Positions 1 to 11,100 of a stretch of 64,000 nucleotides of DNA are shown here, in pieces (the first letter of the stretch is position 1; each line of letters begins with the position of its first letter). Under the pieces are notes generated by a model, which was not told the DNA's origin, ran no database searches, and worked only from the letters and a program-made list of their open reading frames with translations. The DNA is taken from positions 34,197,651 through 34,261,650 of the forward strand of contig NC_087062.1 in NCBI RefSeq assembly GCF_963678635.1, written 5' to 3'. Source of the stretch: Symsagittifera roscoffensis (Eukaryota > Xenacoelomorpha > Acoela > Convolutidae). Made by a program: the position numbers and the translations under genes.

Positions 1-71
1 ACGCTTCAAATAATGAAAACACTTTGAGACTTTACCAAGTTTCGCAGAAACATGGTGAATCCCAGACAAAG
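1..71 (-). pseudogene. LINE coding remnant, 3' side of the giant insertion
   Basis: Read on the minus strand and joined to the LINE sequence at 60314 onward with one copy of the AAG duplication, this stretch continues the same reverse transcriptase reading frame without a stop. It adds about 23 residues of the basic region that usually follows the palm/thumb in CR1/jockey-type LINEs. This is direct evidence that the giant element between them is an insertion and that its ends are placed correctly. The rest of the LINE lies to the left of the window. Confidence 0.7.
69..71. repeat. Target-site duplication, left copy (AAG)
   Basis: AAG directly precedes the TGTAAC LTR end at 72, and AAG also follows the other LTR end at 60314-60316. 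A fourth base (A) is ambiguous because it could belong to the LTR. Short duplications of 3-6 bp are normal for Ty3/gypsy integrases. Confidence 0.65.
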
Positions 72-540
72 TGTAACATTCGCCCGGAAGATACATATCG
101 ACGGATAACAAAACTAAGTCCTAAGACGACTGGCTAGCGTCTAAACAGAGCTTTGCATGTTTTTCACCGTCTCTACTAAGCCAGTACTTTTCGGTGGTCT
201 TTCTTACATCGGGTCGACAAAAACGTTACTGCTCTCCGGCTTCGACCAGAACGCTCAAATTAACTGAATTACATGCAAAAATAGTGAGCTCATGGCTGGG
301 TCTCTGTATCCCCAGACCACGAGGTCACTCCTAAAAACAGGGCTACTACTTATCATATTACTATTGTTTTTGTTCAGTAGATAAAAATCATCATCTCCAT
401 CGAAGATGGATCAACCCTTTCCCCCAACTCCTAGCTTCTCATCCTTATCAAAATGAATCCAGTTGTTAATTAAATTCAATTCAGGACATGACAAGAAGCT
501 AAAAGTTTATATAAAAGGCTAAAAGTTCCAGTCCCGAAAC
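72..540 (-). repeat. 3' LTR of the giant element, distal half
   Basis: These 469 bp match the left half of the intact LTR at 59394-59862 with one visible mismatch. The other 451 bp of this LTR are at 3638-4088. The two pieces sum to exactly 920 bp and abut at ...CGAAAC/CCTTCC..., as in the intact copy. The interruption is the nested element at 544-3637. Confidence 0.9.
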
Positions 541-543
541 CTA

Positions 544-1462
544 TGTGACATTCGACCAGAATGGCCAAAATGCAGTCTCTGCAGAATTCGGTATTTTAGC
601 AGCAAGCCTTCCGAATTGGCGATTTAGAACGGATAAGGACGTTATTTGAACGATTAGCCAAACGGTGAAGGCTAGAAGATTCTGGAATTCTAGTTTTTAA
701 AAATTCGAATTATGACGTCATATTTCTGAGAAACGTCAGAGACGGCCATTTTAGCAAAAAATAGCAGAAAGAACAGAACAACTTTATCTGCGATTACGAA
801 CAGTACGAAATCGAGACTAAAAAACAACAACGAACTACCGAACAGCAGAGGACGTTCCGAGTTGCAACTATTGTGCTGTTACAATAGTTGCAAGGCCGTT
901 GCGAGTAACGGTGAAGGGTAAAACCCAGCCTTCCGAGTTATTGTGAACTGGATATTAAGAAGCTTGATTCACCGGATTCAAGAATCCGGAAGGGTCTCGG
1001 GACGTGGACTTTTATGAACTTATATTGAATTTTAGCATCCGTCATGTCCTGACTTGAATTTAATTAAGATCTTAATTCGTTTTGACAAGAATGAGGAGCT
1101 AGAAGTAGGGGGGAAAGGGTTGATCCGTCTTCGATGGAGATGATGATTTTTATCTACTGAACAAAAACAATAGTAATATGATAAGTAGTAGCCCTGTTTT
1201 TAGGAGTGACCTCGTGGTCTGGGGATACTGAGACCCAGCCATGAGCTCACTAACTTTGCATGTAATTCAGTTAATTTGAGCGTTCTGGTCGAAGCCGGAG
1301 AACAGTAACGTTTTTGTCAGCCTGATGTAAGAAAGACCACCGAAAAGTACTGGCTTGGTAGAGACGGTGAAAAACATGCAAAGCTCTGTTTAGACGCTAG
1401 CCAGTCGTCTTAAGACTTAGTTTTGTTATCCGTCGATATGTATCTTCCGGGCGAATGTTACA
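544..1462 (+). repeat. 5' LTR of the nested element
   Basis: It begins TGTGACATTCGACC and ends CGAATGTTACA. It is repeated directly at 2743-3637. It contains several AATCCGGAAGGG-type motifs also found in the giant's LTR and leader. Confidence 0.88.
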
Positions 1463-2542
1463 TGTATGTTTTTATGGCGCTCCTGGGTGTTATTCTTTTT
1501 TAACATCATGACCGGCGGAACCGTTAACGAGCATTCCGCGCCGAGCGGATGCTCACATTAACGCCCTTATTAGGCCTAAACCGCCGGGGCGGAAGGGTAG
1601 TTCGGAACGCGGAGGCCTTCCGGATTGCCGTGAATAGTTTTTTAACCTAGTTAAGACCGAAAATTCACAAACCAGGAAGGGTGGGGGGATCGGCCGTCCC
1701 CTCGTCCCCTGAGTGGTTTGTGACCAAAAACACTTAAAGATATAAGCAAAACCAAACAAAAAGTAGTATAGTACCCAAGAAAAACAAAAAACATAAAAAA
1801 ATAACCGAAAAAACCAAAAACAGTAAAAAAGTAAAAAATCAGTAGAAATCATTCCCCCAGACAAGATGTGATTCAACCCCCCCGTTTGTTGTTGATAGAT
1901 ATATTGTTGTTACAGGCATTTATATCAGTCAGGATCGTCACGATCATTTTTGTGGCCCGTTTGTGAGGCTTGTACTGTAGGGTTATTTGAGCATTTAAGC
2001 ACGTTAATGATAAATTGCGCCCAATCCGGAAGGGTCAGCTGATTTGCGCTCAATTCGGAAGGGTCCGGGGTGAAGACCGATCCGGCAAGCAGTACAGGGA
2101 ACAACAGGAAGAGGCTCAACGACAACTACAATCGACTGTTGGGTATCGTTAACAAGTTTTGTATCCCTTTTGGTACAAAAAGTAGGATAGTAATCTGTGG
2201 GGGGCTCGACAGTGCTGCACTGTAGTGACCCTTCACCGAACTGCGAATATCCGAGTTAAGCACCTTAATTCGGAGATTAAACAAACCCGGAGGGGTATAG
2301 TATTACTAATATTATTATTCATATAGCCTATATTAATAGTCACATATCGTTTTTCAGTGAAAAACAACGAAAACAGACCGGTTTTTAGGGTCAAAATAGC
2401 GATATTTTGATCCCCCCACAAGTCGCGATTTTTGAGATATCGATATTTTTTGAAACGGAAAAAAGCGCTAAGTTAGTGTGTTACATCGTAACTGCACTAC
2501 TGTAACAAGTAGAACCGGTTAACTTTAGTTCGGAAGTGGTTG
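1463..2542 (+). other. Leader (5' internal region) of the nested element
   Basis: It is inverted relative to, and closely similar to, 58316-59393 of the giant, differing at scattered bases. It is AT-rich with A-runs and G-runs and has no convincing coding potential. It stops at the assembly gap, so the motif cluster that follows in the giant's leader is not visible here. Confidence 0.8.
1475..1489 (+). promoter_or_regulatory. Primer-binding site, nested element
   Basis: TGGCGCTCCTGGGTG lies 12 nt after the LTR end. It starts with TGG, the complement of a tRNA CCA tail, and its complement resembles the 3' end of eukaryotic tRNA-Asn (recalled, not searched). The same 15 bases occur at the matching place in the giant (59367-59381). 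Confidence 0.75.
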
Positions 2543-2742
2543 NNNNNNNNNNNNNNNNNNNNNNNNNNNNNNNNNNNNNNNNNNNNNNNNNNNNNNNNNN
2601 NNNNNNNNNNNNNNNNNNNNNNNNNNNNNNNNNNNNNNNNNNNNNNNNNNNNNNNNNNNNNNNNNNNNNNNNNNNNNNNNNNNNNNNNNNNNNNNNNNNN
2701 NNNNNNNNNNNNNNNNNNNNNNNNNNNNNNNNNNNNNNNNNN
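2543..2742. other. Assembly gap (200 N)
   Basis: Exactly 200 N, a typical placeholder for a gap of unknown size. From the flanks it should hide the interior of the nested retrotransposon and the first 24 bases of its 3' LTR. Confidence 0.95.
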
Positions 2743-3637
2743 AAATGCAGTCTCTGCAGAATTCGGTATTTTAGCAGCAAGCCTTCCGAATTGGCGATTT
2801 AGAACGGATAAGGACGTTATTTGAACGATTAGCCAAACGGTGAAGGCTAGAAGATTCTGGAATTCTAGTTTTTAAAAATTCGAATTATGACGTCATATTT
2901 CTGAGAAACGTCAGAGACGGCCATTTTAGCAAAAAATAGCAGAAAGAACAGAACAACTTTATCTGCGATTACGAACAGTACGAAATCGAGACTAAAAAAC
3001 AACAACGAACTACCGAACAGCAGAGGACGTTCCGAGTTGCAACTATTGTGCTGTTACAATAGTTGCAAGGCCGTTGCGAGTAACGGTGAAGGGTAAAACC
3101 CAGCCTTCCGAGTTATTGTGAACTGGATATTAAGAAGCTTGATTCACCGGATTCAAGAATCCGGAAGGGTCTCGGGACGTGGACTTTTATGAACTTATAT
3201 TGAATTTTAGCATCCGTCATGTCCTGACTTGAATTTAATTAAGATCTTAATTCGTTTTGACAAGAATGAGGAGCTAGAAGTAGGGGGGAAAGGGTTGATC
3301 CGTCTTCGATGGAGATGATGATTTTTATCTACTGAACAAAAACAATAGTAATATGATAAGTAGTAGCCCTGTTTTTAGGAGTGACCTCGTGGTCTGGGGA
3401 TACTGAGACCCAGCCATGAGCTCACTAACTTTGCATGTAATTCAGTTAATTTGAGCGTTCTGGTCGAAGCCGGAGAACAGTAACGTTTTTGTCAGCCTGA
3501 TGTAAGAAAGACCACCGAAAAGTATTGGCTTGGTAGAGACGGTGAAAAACATGCAAAGCTCTGTTTAGACGCTAGCCAGTCGTCTTAAGACTTAGTTTTG
3601 TTATCCGTCGATATGTATCTTCCGGGCGAATGTTACA
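2743..3637 (+). repeat. 3' LTR of the nested element (first ~24 bp lost in gap)
   Basis: Its first base corresponds to base 568 of the 5' LTR, and it then runs collinear to the ATGTTACA end. One base difference from 544-1462 was seen (C/T near 3525). Confidence 0.88.
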
Positions 3638-4088
3638 CCTTCCGGATTCTTGAATCCAGTGAATCAAGCTCCTTAAGTTCAATTTCACACCAATCCGGAA
3701 GGCTGGTTCTCACCCTTCACCGTTGTTGGCAACGGCCTTGCAACTATTGTAGCAGCACAATAGTTGCAACTTGGAACGTTCTCTGCTATTGTAGTTCGTT
3801 GTCGTTTTTCTTTAATCTCGATTTTCGTTCTGTTCGCAATCACAGATAAAGTTGTTTTGTTTTTCACTCGCTTTTTGTTAAAATGGCCGTTTCAGCATTT
3901 CTCAGAAGTGTGACGTCATCATTCGAATTTTTGAAAATTTAAAATACTAGAATATTCTAGCCCTCACCGTTTGGCTAAACGTTCCAATAACGTCGCTAAT
4001 CCTTCGAAATCATCAACTCGGAAGGCTTACTGCTCAAAATTCGAATCCTGCATAAATTGCATTTTGGCCATTCTGGTCGAATGTCACA
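3638..4088 (-). repeat. 3' LTR of the giant element, proximal half
   Basis: These 451 bp match 59863-60313 with one visible mismatch. On the minus strand this half starts with TGTGACATTCG directly after the polypurine tract. It joins 540-72 across the nested insertion. Confidence 0.9.
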
Positions 4089-4101
4089 TACTCCCCGGAC
4101 A
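4089..4101 (-). promoter_or_regulatory. Polypurine tract beside the 3' LTR
   Basis: On the minus strand TGTCCGGGGAGTA sits immediately before the 3' LTR. The GGGGAG core is where a plus-strand primer is expected in LTR retroelements. The tract is short. An 11-base version of it (TGTCCGGGGAG) recurs four times in every internal unit. Confidence 0.6.
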
Positions 4102-4907
4102 GTCCGGTCAATGTCCTCATTGAATCGCGCAATGTTCTAAATGGTTACAGTGTCATCGAACAGAATTTACAAAATGCACGAAATTACTTTTACCTACGTC
4201 ACATCGACTCACTGCAGAATATAAATGGCATCATACTACATCACTATAGCCTTCAAATTCTTTCATTAATCTGCACATTGAGGATATGACTTAAGATAAA
4301 ACATATTTTCTGACTTCCAGTGTCAATGTCCCGATTGAAACTTTTTCTCCTAGATTTAAAAGGTGTTGGCTTGCAGGACAGTCCTGCCAACCAACAAGCT
4401 AAAATTATCCTTCTATGCTCCTTCCCTTCGGAAATCTTGCTTGTTTATTGCCCTGAATATTAAAACTAAGAAACTTTGTGGTTAGAAGGAACAATGCAAC
4501 AACCTCCCTCCTCAAGAAGCTACTCAAGTTTTTCATGTCACCACAAAGTGATCAGTCTTCCTAAGTGATTAAAAACAATCATGCAGGCTGGAATATTTAA
4601 ATATACTCTTCCCTCAAGCCTTTCTAAATAAATAATAAGGGAGTGTCTCTAAAGCCACTTCAACTAAAACCAAAATGCAAATTTATAAATGCAACAATTT
4701 CAAAACTCAACTAAATGTTTCAGTTTTCAATTACAACTTGGTTGCTTGGTTTCTCACTTGAGTTTTTCACACACATAAAACAATTCTGAGTTTTAACTTT
4801 TCTTCATCATCCCTTTGTTCTCTTCTTTTTTCGTCGTTTAGAAGTTCTAAAACTTCTAAATTCTTCTAATTTTCTTTCTTGCTGCCTCTTGTTTTCTGGA
4901 CCATTCG
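4089..4907 (-). other. 3' noncoding region between ORF B and the 3' LTR
   Basis: About 0.8 kb of AT-rich sequence with no supported gene. Two small near-perfect palindromes share GGACAGTCC: CCGGACAGTCCGG near 4096 and GCAGGACAGTCCTGC near 4376. Their role is unknown. Confidence 0.6.
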
Positions 4908-7900
4908 TCAATGCTCCATCTCCTCCTCCTGTGACACTGACTCCGCACTCTCGGTTTCCGTGTCTTGTAGCACGTCATTGACTATCCTGACGCTGTTGGA
5001 AGCCGTCCTCCAACACTTCTGCTCTTCCACCCTCTGTTTACAGCAAGGTAGGGGATCCACGTTTGATTCTCTGTTTCTACAGAAGCTGTTGTGGAGACAC
5101 AACGTCACGTTTCTCTCCAAATCTTCTTTCAGCATCTCTGCCTTCTCATTTCCACTACGCTCGCTCGTCCTGGAAATTCTTTTCACAGCGGTGGTCACTG
5201 CATTCCGATGGGTCACGAAAGCTCGCTTGAAAGCTCCTGCCCCAATGTCCAGCTGATATTCACTGTACACTCTGCCATGTTTCGACATATGCTTTTTCGC
5301 ATACTCGTACAACCATGCAGTCATGTTAGCTCTGAACCATGGCATCAATCGTTTTCTTGCCCATATCTTCTTCACTTCCATCGGAATGTTTAGAACTTTG
5401 CACATTGTCTCAAAAAGATCTAAATCTTTTAGACAATCTATTTTCTGCAATTGTTCTCTCGTCGGTGCCTCCTGTCTATTATTTTCTCTCACATGAGCTT
5501 CCAGCCATCGTATCGCCATCATAACTCCCACTATCACTATTGTTATGGGCTGTGATGAATCTGGTAAACCCATGGAGAGCAGCTCTCCATGGTCCCAGAT
5601 CAACATCAAATTATTACGCTTGGGATACCACCAGGTCTGCAGCAAGCAGTGGCAAGGAAACTCGTCATGTGTCAACATGATGCTCCTCCAATTCCGTTTT
5701 CCCGAAGCTTCCAGCAATGGTTCCACTTCCATCATCACTCGGTGGATCTCATCATTCTCATCTACTGCATTGTAATCTGTGACAGTTGATCCTCCCTGTT
5801 TCTGTTTTTCGAAGTCACTGAAGTTCCCGCTCACATATCCCATGAACTTCTTTCCTAGTATTGACTCCAACTCTTCTTTGGTTCTCTCTGGAATTGCTGA
5901 GAACATCTTACATAGTAACTCGTAAGACTTTTCAGACATTCTCGCCAATCTCACGCACTTTGGCACTGAGAAAGCTTGATCCACAATCATTCTTGTACTC
6001 TTCACGTCCACAGCCACGAAATGTACAGGGTATCTGCTCTTGCACATTGGAGCCAACGTTGAACCCACCAAATATCGTGCTCCTGATGGTCTACAATAAG
6101 TTTCGCTGTGTCTGATGTTCATCTCTGTTTCGATTGCTTCCCTCCATTTTCCTATATACTTCTGCTCAGTCTGCAGAACTCCTGGGAATACTTCTACGCT
6201 GATGGCTGTGACCATCTCATGTTTCTGTTCTAGATTCAATAGTGACTCTAAAGAACCAAACATGCTGTAGAATCCTAGTGCTGTCACTAGATTCACATCG
6301 GTTCCTCCATGGCAATCTGCTATCAGTTCCGTTTCCGTTCTTGCTTTCATCACTACATTTCCAAACAATACTGTCAAATGCTTGTGTTGTTTCTCCAGGG
6401 TTTTCACACAGTCTAGACTTCCACAAACGTGACCCTCTAGTCCACAGACTTCCGCCAGACAGCTACCAGGTTTGACCCAGTCTTCTGGTCCCCAGCCAGG
6501 CAACTCCACTTTATCTTCTCCTTTGCTCTTAGAGGCTGTTATCATCACATTATATATGATGTTGAGGTCACGCAGGTTACAGTCCGCATTCAGTTCCCTC
6601 TGTATGTCTTGTGTCGCCCGTAATATTGAGTCAGCGTTGGGACTAGGACACCATGATGGCTTCATCAATTCCCACACTGCCATCAAGCTCGTTCTCAGTA
6701 ATTCATCTGAGAATCCCAACCCAAATTCCACTCTCTTGTCGGATTTTGGTACTGAAGGTGCAGTCACCTCTTCTTCCAAGACCAGTCCCAATTTGGCCTG
6801 TGGATTGTTAACGCTCTTGATCGTTACAATTCTGGACGTCCAGAACCTTAGTAACACCGCCTGCTCATAATCAAAGAAGCAATCACGTATGTCTTCACTC
6901 AGGAAAGGATTGTACGCTATCCCTATGATCCCGGACACATAGCTATATGACTTCTTCTTGATCGGTCCACAGTATTCACTGGATTTCGGCAATGCTCCCA
7001 TAGATTCTTTAGTGAGCCTCAACTCCTTGTTTGAGAATCTCCTGATCTCGTCTATCTTTTCCATGGGTTCCAATTCTTCAGGTTCTTTCATGTTCACCCT
7101 CATCGGTTTACTTTGCTGCATATCCAGCATTGCTAGTAAGAACATGGCTTTCGTTCGCTCATCGCCTTCCCTTAACATTTTAACACAAGTGTTTAATGCA
7201 GGTACTGAAATCTGCTCTATCAGGAATCGAATGAAACAGAGAGCGTCTCTCCGCTTTGCACACGCTACTGCTGCTCCCTCCTGGACTATCAGATCCCTCA
7301 GATTCGTCATAAGGAAAACTTTTTCCTCCTTTGATCTCTTCCTTTCTTCTGAATCATATTCTTCGCGAGTCAGTCCCATCATGCACCAGGCGAGCCTGAG
7401 TTGTAATTCTGTCCTTACGTAAGGTACTGCCACGAGAGCATGTATTCTTGGCGTAGTCCTCATTTCTTCTTCGAAATACCTCAATACTACTGCTTTCCAT
7501 GGAAGGCTCACTAACTGCTCGATCGTCTCCGCCTCTACGTCAGACGACGCCAAAGTTCCATACGCCTTCTGCTTGTGGGTGGTGCCTTGCAACATCATTT
7601 CCAGATAACCCTCCATGGCTTTTTCGTCTTCCAGGGCCATTACATACCCTCTAGCCGAGTTCCGGTATTCCAACATCTCCATGTATCCACCGGTGGGTTC
7701 ATCTATCGACACTGTCTCCGACACTGTTAGTCGGTTGTATTCCACTGGTGTCAGTTGTCCTGCAACACTTCCTTTTCCATGATTCATGGGAGATGGTTTG
7801 AAGTCCCTCATTTTACTCTCTCCACATTGACTGAGTATTTCCATTTCTAAAGTTGCTCCAGTCAGAGTGCGGTCACTCCTTTTGGATTTATAACCGGTTG

Positions 7901-8042
7901 ACTTTATCCCCGCCATGAGAATGGGTGGCACCATCGCTATATCAGTTAATATTCTATCTGTGCCAGACAATTGATAATCACCTTGCCCCAAATCCATGAC
8001 TTCCTCGACTCGTTTTCTTTTCGCTGAGTTACCAGCTTTCAT
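4908..8042 (-). CDS. ORF B, unrecognised 1044-aa protein in the env position
   Basis: A single uninterrupted frame, last gene before the 3' LTR, starting 132 bp after the end of ORF A. I do not recognise its family. Visible features are a basic nuclear-signal-like cluster near the N-terminus (AKRKRVEE, residues ~7-14), a mid-protein cysteine cluster with C-x4-C-x6-C-x4-C spacing that could bind metal, mostly soluble charged sequence, and an acidic Glu/Ser-rich C-terminus. I see no signal peptide and no clear transmembrane anchor, so its position after pol does not make it an envelope protein. The long open frame next to recently inserted LTRs suggests recent constraint. It may work with ORF A because the two are adjacent and collinear. 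The start is the first ATG of the frame. Confidence 0.75.
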   Translation of the reverse strand: MKAGNSAKRKRVEEVMDLGQGDYQLSGTDRILTDIAMVPPILMAGIKSTGYKSKRSDRTLTGATLEMEILSQCGESKMRDFKPSPMNHGKGSVAGQLTPVEYNRLTVSETVSIDEPTGGYMEMLEYRNSARGYVMALEDEKAMEGYLEMMLQGTTHKQKAYGTLASSDVEAETIEQLVSLPWKAVVLRYFEEEMRTTPRIHALVAVPYVRTELQLRLAWCMMGLTREEYDSEERKRSKEEKVFLMTNLRDLIVQEGAAVACAKRRDALCFIRFLIEQISVPALNTCVKMLREGDERTKAMFLLAMLDMQQSKPMRVNMKEPEELEPMEKIDEIRRFSNKELRLTKESMGALPKSSEYCGPIKKKSYSYVSGIIGIAYNPFLSEDIRDCFFDYEQAVLLRFWTSRIVTIKSVNNPQAKLGLVLEEEVTAPSVPKSDKRVEFGLGFSDELLRTSLMAVWELMKPSWCPSPNADSILRATQDIQRELNADCNLRDLNIIYNVMITASKSKGEDKVELPGWGPEDWVKPGSCLAEVCGLEGHVCGSLDCVKTLEKQHKHLTVLFGNVVMKARTETELIADCHGGTDVNLVTALGFYSMFGSLESLLNLEQKHEMVTAISVEVFPGVLQTEQKYIGKWREAIETEMNIRHSETYCRPSGARYLVGSTLAPMCKSRYPVHFVAVDVKSTRMIVDQAFSVPKCVRLARMSEKSYELLCKMFSAIPERTKEELESILGKKFMGYVSGNFSDFEKQKQGGSTVTDYNAVDENDEIHRVMMEVEPLLEASGKRNWRSIMLTHDEFPCHCLLQTWWYPKRNNLMLIWDHGELLSMGLPDSSQPITIVIVGVMMAIRWLEAHVRENNRQEAPTREQLQKIDCLKDLDLFETMCKVLNIPMEVKKIWARKRLMPWFRANMTAWLYEYAKKHMSKHGRVYSEYQLDIGAGAFKRAFVTHRNAVTTAVKRISRTSERSGNEKAEMLKEDLERNVTLCLHNSFCRNRESNVDPLPCCKQRVEEQKCWRTASNSVRIVNDVLQDTETESAESVSQEEEMEH

Positions 8043-8174
8043 CGATATTTCCTAATCCACTTTCGTCTTTCCAATCCTCCTCGGCATCACTCTGCTGCCT
8101 AACTTCATTTTCATCGCATTGATTTTATCAATCACCATTTTCGATCGCATCGTTCCTCTCCTTGTCCTTGACAG

Positions 8175-11100
8175 TTACACCACCTCTCCTTCATTGTCCT
8201 GCGGTGTCATCTTGATGGGAGAATTCACTTCACTCTCATCAGTGGCTGAGTCGATCAATAACTCACTCAGTCTCCCTTCACACTCATCAAGCTTGTCAAG
8301 TACTTCTCTCATCAAGGGTTGATTGAGACCTGTTTTGAGAATGGACTGGGTCCCATAGCTCTGAATCACTGTCCAGACTTCTTCCATGAACGCCACTCTG
8401 TCCAGCTTACATCCCGTCCTACTCTCGTGGTCTCGGTGATGTACTTCCCATTCTTCTTCGGGTAGCGTTCCCAAGAAAGGTACTCTGGCTGAGGCCTCTA
8501 TTCTTCTCCTCCGAGGTGATTCCATGAGGATTCTCTGATCGTTATTTCTTGTATTGCCAGGAGAGCTGCTCTCCGGCAAATTCCGTTTCATTTCCTCAAA
8601 GGCTGACGGAGGTTCCAGTGTCGAGATGCCTTCATCCGCTGGCTCAGTCGTTTCCAACGTGTCTGCATTATTCTCAAGATCACTGAAGATATTGAAATCC
8701 AGGCTGGATGTTCCTCCTGTCGATGCCCTGTCGTCCTCCCCACCAGCTTGATCTTGTTGCATGGGTTCTTCAGTCTGACGGTTTCCACCCTGTCCGTCAT
8801 CTCCTTCTGACTTGTCCCTATTCGAGTTCGATGGTCCTTGTTCGTCTTTGTCGGCTTCTTCCTGGAATCTCGGTATGAGCAATGTACCGGCCGACTTATC
8901 TTCCTCTTCTCCATGGACCACTTTGATTTCTTCGCAGCCGAAGGGTGCTAGGAAAATTCTCGTCTGCAATATTCCCGCAACTTTCATCTCTTTTCTCACA
9001 CTGGTCAGGATTACTGAGGCTTCAGGCAATTCAGTCCTGCCTCTCATCTTCATTGGAGCTAAGCCTAGTCCCCTCCATTCCTCATCAAATCCTTCAGGCT
9101 TGGGAGTAGCAGCGTTGCTTATTCGCCTTCTCGTCGCTTGATCCGTGTACGCAAATCGTGTGTACTGTAACACGGCGGCATTTCTCCCCACGAAGTATGG
9201 ATCCATCGTCGCCGAGAAATTCCCTACTCTCCTTTCATTGGTTTCGAATGCTCTCAACCTAGGAGTTTGTACTACGGAGACTGCTCCGAGCAACATCCTT
9301 CTTATCAGAGGGAATTCAGGGATTGCTTCGGGTAGCTTCTTGTAATCGCCCCAGTCCTTCGTCTCTTCTCTCACCTTGTGATACGCTGCTGTGAGACGAG
9401 GCACTCTGGTCATTTCACCATTCGTTTTGTCATAGGGCCTCAGATTCCAAAGCTTTGGAAACACCTCGATGTGCCCTCTTTCTACTTCTCCCATGCGGTC
9501 ACAGAAGTGATCGTCAAAATTGATGACTGTCATCTCTGGCTCCGATATTTTCGCAAATAACAGATCTTCACTCATGAGCTCTCGCAATGCGTGCTGCTCA
9601 CACCAGTTCAGTGTACTACCGTCCACTGCCGATATGAGGTTCAGGTGCAACACCGACCTCCTATATGCTTCCACTTTAACGTCAGGGAACGCAAAGGTGA
9701 CTGCTGGTCCATAGATCACTGTCACGAACTCCGTGACTCCTCTGATCAGCGCCAAGGGATCGATTCTCATAGCTAAGCTCAAATCTGTTAACAGCGGCAT
9801 GCCTCCAACATGTCGTCTAACATCTTCCTCTCTTTCAATTGTCTCGTCTTCTCCGGTTCCAAAGCGATTCTGCTGCAAGAGATACTGGATAAGAGTGAGT
9901 CTCAGGTCTCTTATTTTGTTCCACGAGTCTGTGGATTTCTTCATATCCAGATTCCTCACTCTCTCTTTCATCTGCTCTGGACAACGTGCCAGTTTCATCA
10001 GTCCTCCCAAGTTTCCGTGGGTTATTGCGATCAATGTCAGAAGTCCATCTAGTCGCAGGTTCTGTATTCCATCCGTAAGCAGTATCGCCGGTCCTTTCAC
10101 GAAATTCTCCGCTCCAAATGTCACGAACAAGGCTATTAATTCCACTATCGATACTTTCACTACCGCTTGGAGGAATTCCTTTATCAAGTAGTGCGAGACT
10201 TTCGGGTAGACTTTTGCCAAGAAGGACGCGGTCCATCCGGCTCCCAACCCTTCTAGCATGCTGTCTGTCCTTTCAAATCCCTCCTGTCCTTTCACTTCCT
10301 GGGTCCAGAAGGTTTCCAGAGTAATCTGACACATTCTGTTCACGAACTCAGCTGTCTTTTCTCCGGCATTTTCCGCCAGGTTCACCTCCTTCAACAAGTA
10401 GGCGTGCATCTTAGTGATCATTACTGGGCCTTGCTGAAAAGCATCTGCACCCAATGCCGCTACTCTCGGATTCAGGTGTAGCCACTGGTTTGCTTCCGGC
10501 TTGGTTCTCAGCACCATCGCTTCCAGATGAGCTCTCGTCTCCAGTGAATTCTTTCTTCTCGTGTCTTCACTCGCCACTTCCATTGCTCGGAACCAAAAGT
10601 CGTTGGACATCGCCGTGATCACTCGATGGTCGTCATCTATTCCTGGTTTCAGTTTGAGTTGCCGACTGAAGTTGGACAGTTCCAACCCCAGCACTTCGTC
10701 CAACACCAACATGTGTAGCGCGTGGTCCTTGAACCCTCTCATCGCGTTTGAGATATCTGACCATACTGCAGGCAGTTCAGCCTTAAGTGGCCTCAGGTTC
10801 TCCATTTCTATCATGCGATTCGGGGCTGATATGATCACATCATATTTTCCCTCCGAAAGTAAGGCTACCATTGCATACACAAATTTCAGTCCATCCGGGA
10901 GATGTGCATATCCCGGAGACAACGCAAATACTACTCTCAACGTCACTTTATTGAATGATCCCTCCTTTGTCGCGTCTACCACTTCACCCATTGACTCCAG
11001 GATGTCTTTTATCGCTGGCCATACTGCGTTTTCTGCTGTTGCAGGATCTCTGAGCCTGCTCAGAAAATCTCTACTGTGTAGATGGTCATTGATGCCAGCA

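Larger units (their letters stand above)
544..3637 (+). mobile_element. Nested LTR retrotransposon inserted antisense into the giant's 3' LTR (interior mostly missing)
   Basis: Direct repeats of about 919 bp (544-1462 and 2743-3637), with TG..CA ends, flank a leader that carries the same primer site as the giant. It is oriented opposite to its host element. The interior after 2542 is replaced by a 200-N gap, so no coding sequence is visible and the true length is unknown. The U3-side LTR sequence is clearly diverged from the giant's LTR, while the leader is nearly the same, so this is a sister subfamily. Its two LTRs differ at one visible position (about 1347 versus 3525), so it too is young. 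The three bases before it (CTA, 541-543) do not match the CCT after it, so no clean target duplication is seen. Confidence 0.85.

Noticed and set aside
544-1462. Independent MITE of ~920 bp with imperfect terminal inverted repeats (TGTGACATTCG / CGAATGTTACA).
   Set aside because: The ends are an LTR's short inverted termini, and the copies always sit next to a primer site or polypurine tract in LTR positions.
2481-2824. Open frames spanning the N-run.
   Set aside because: They exist only because N was translated as unknown residues.
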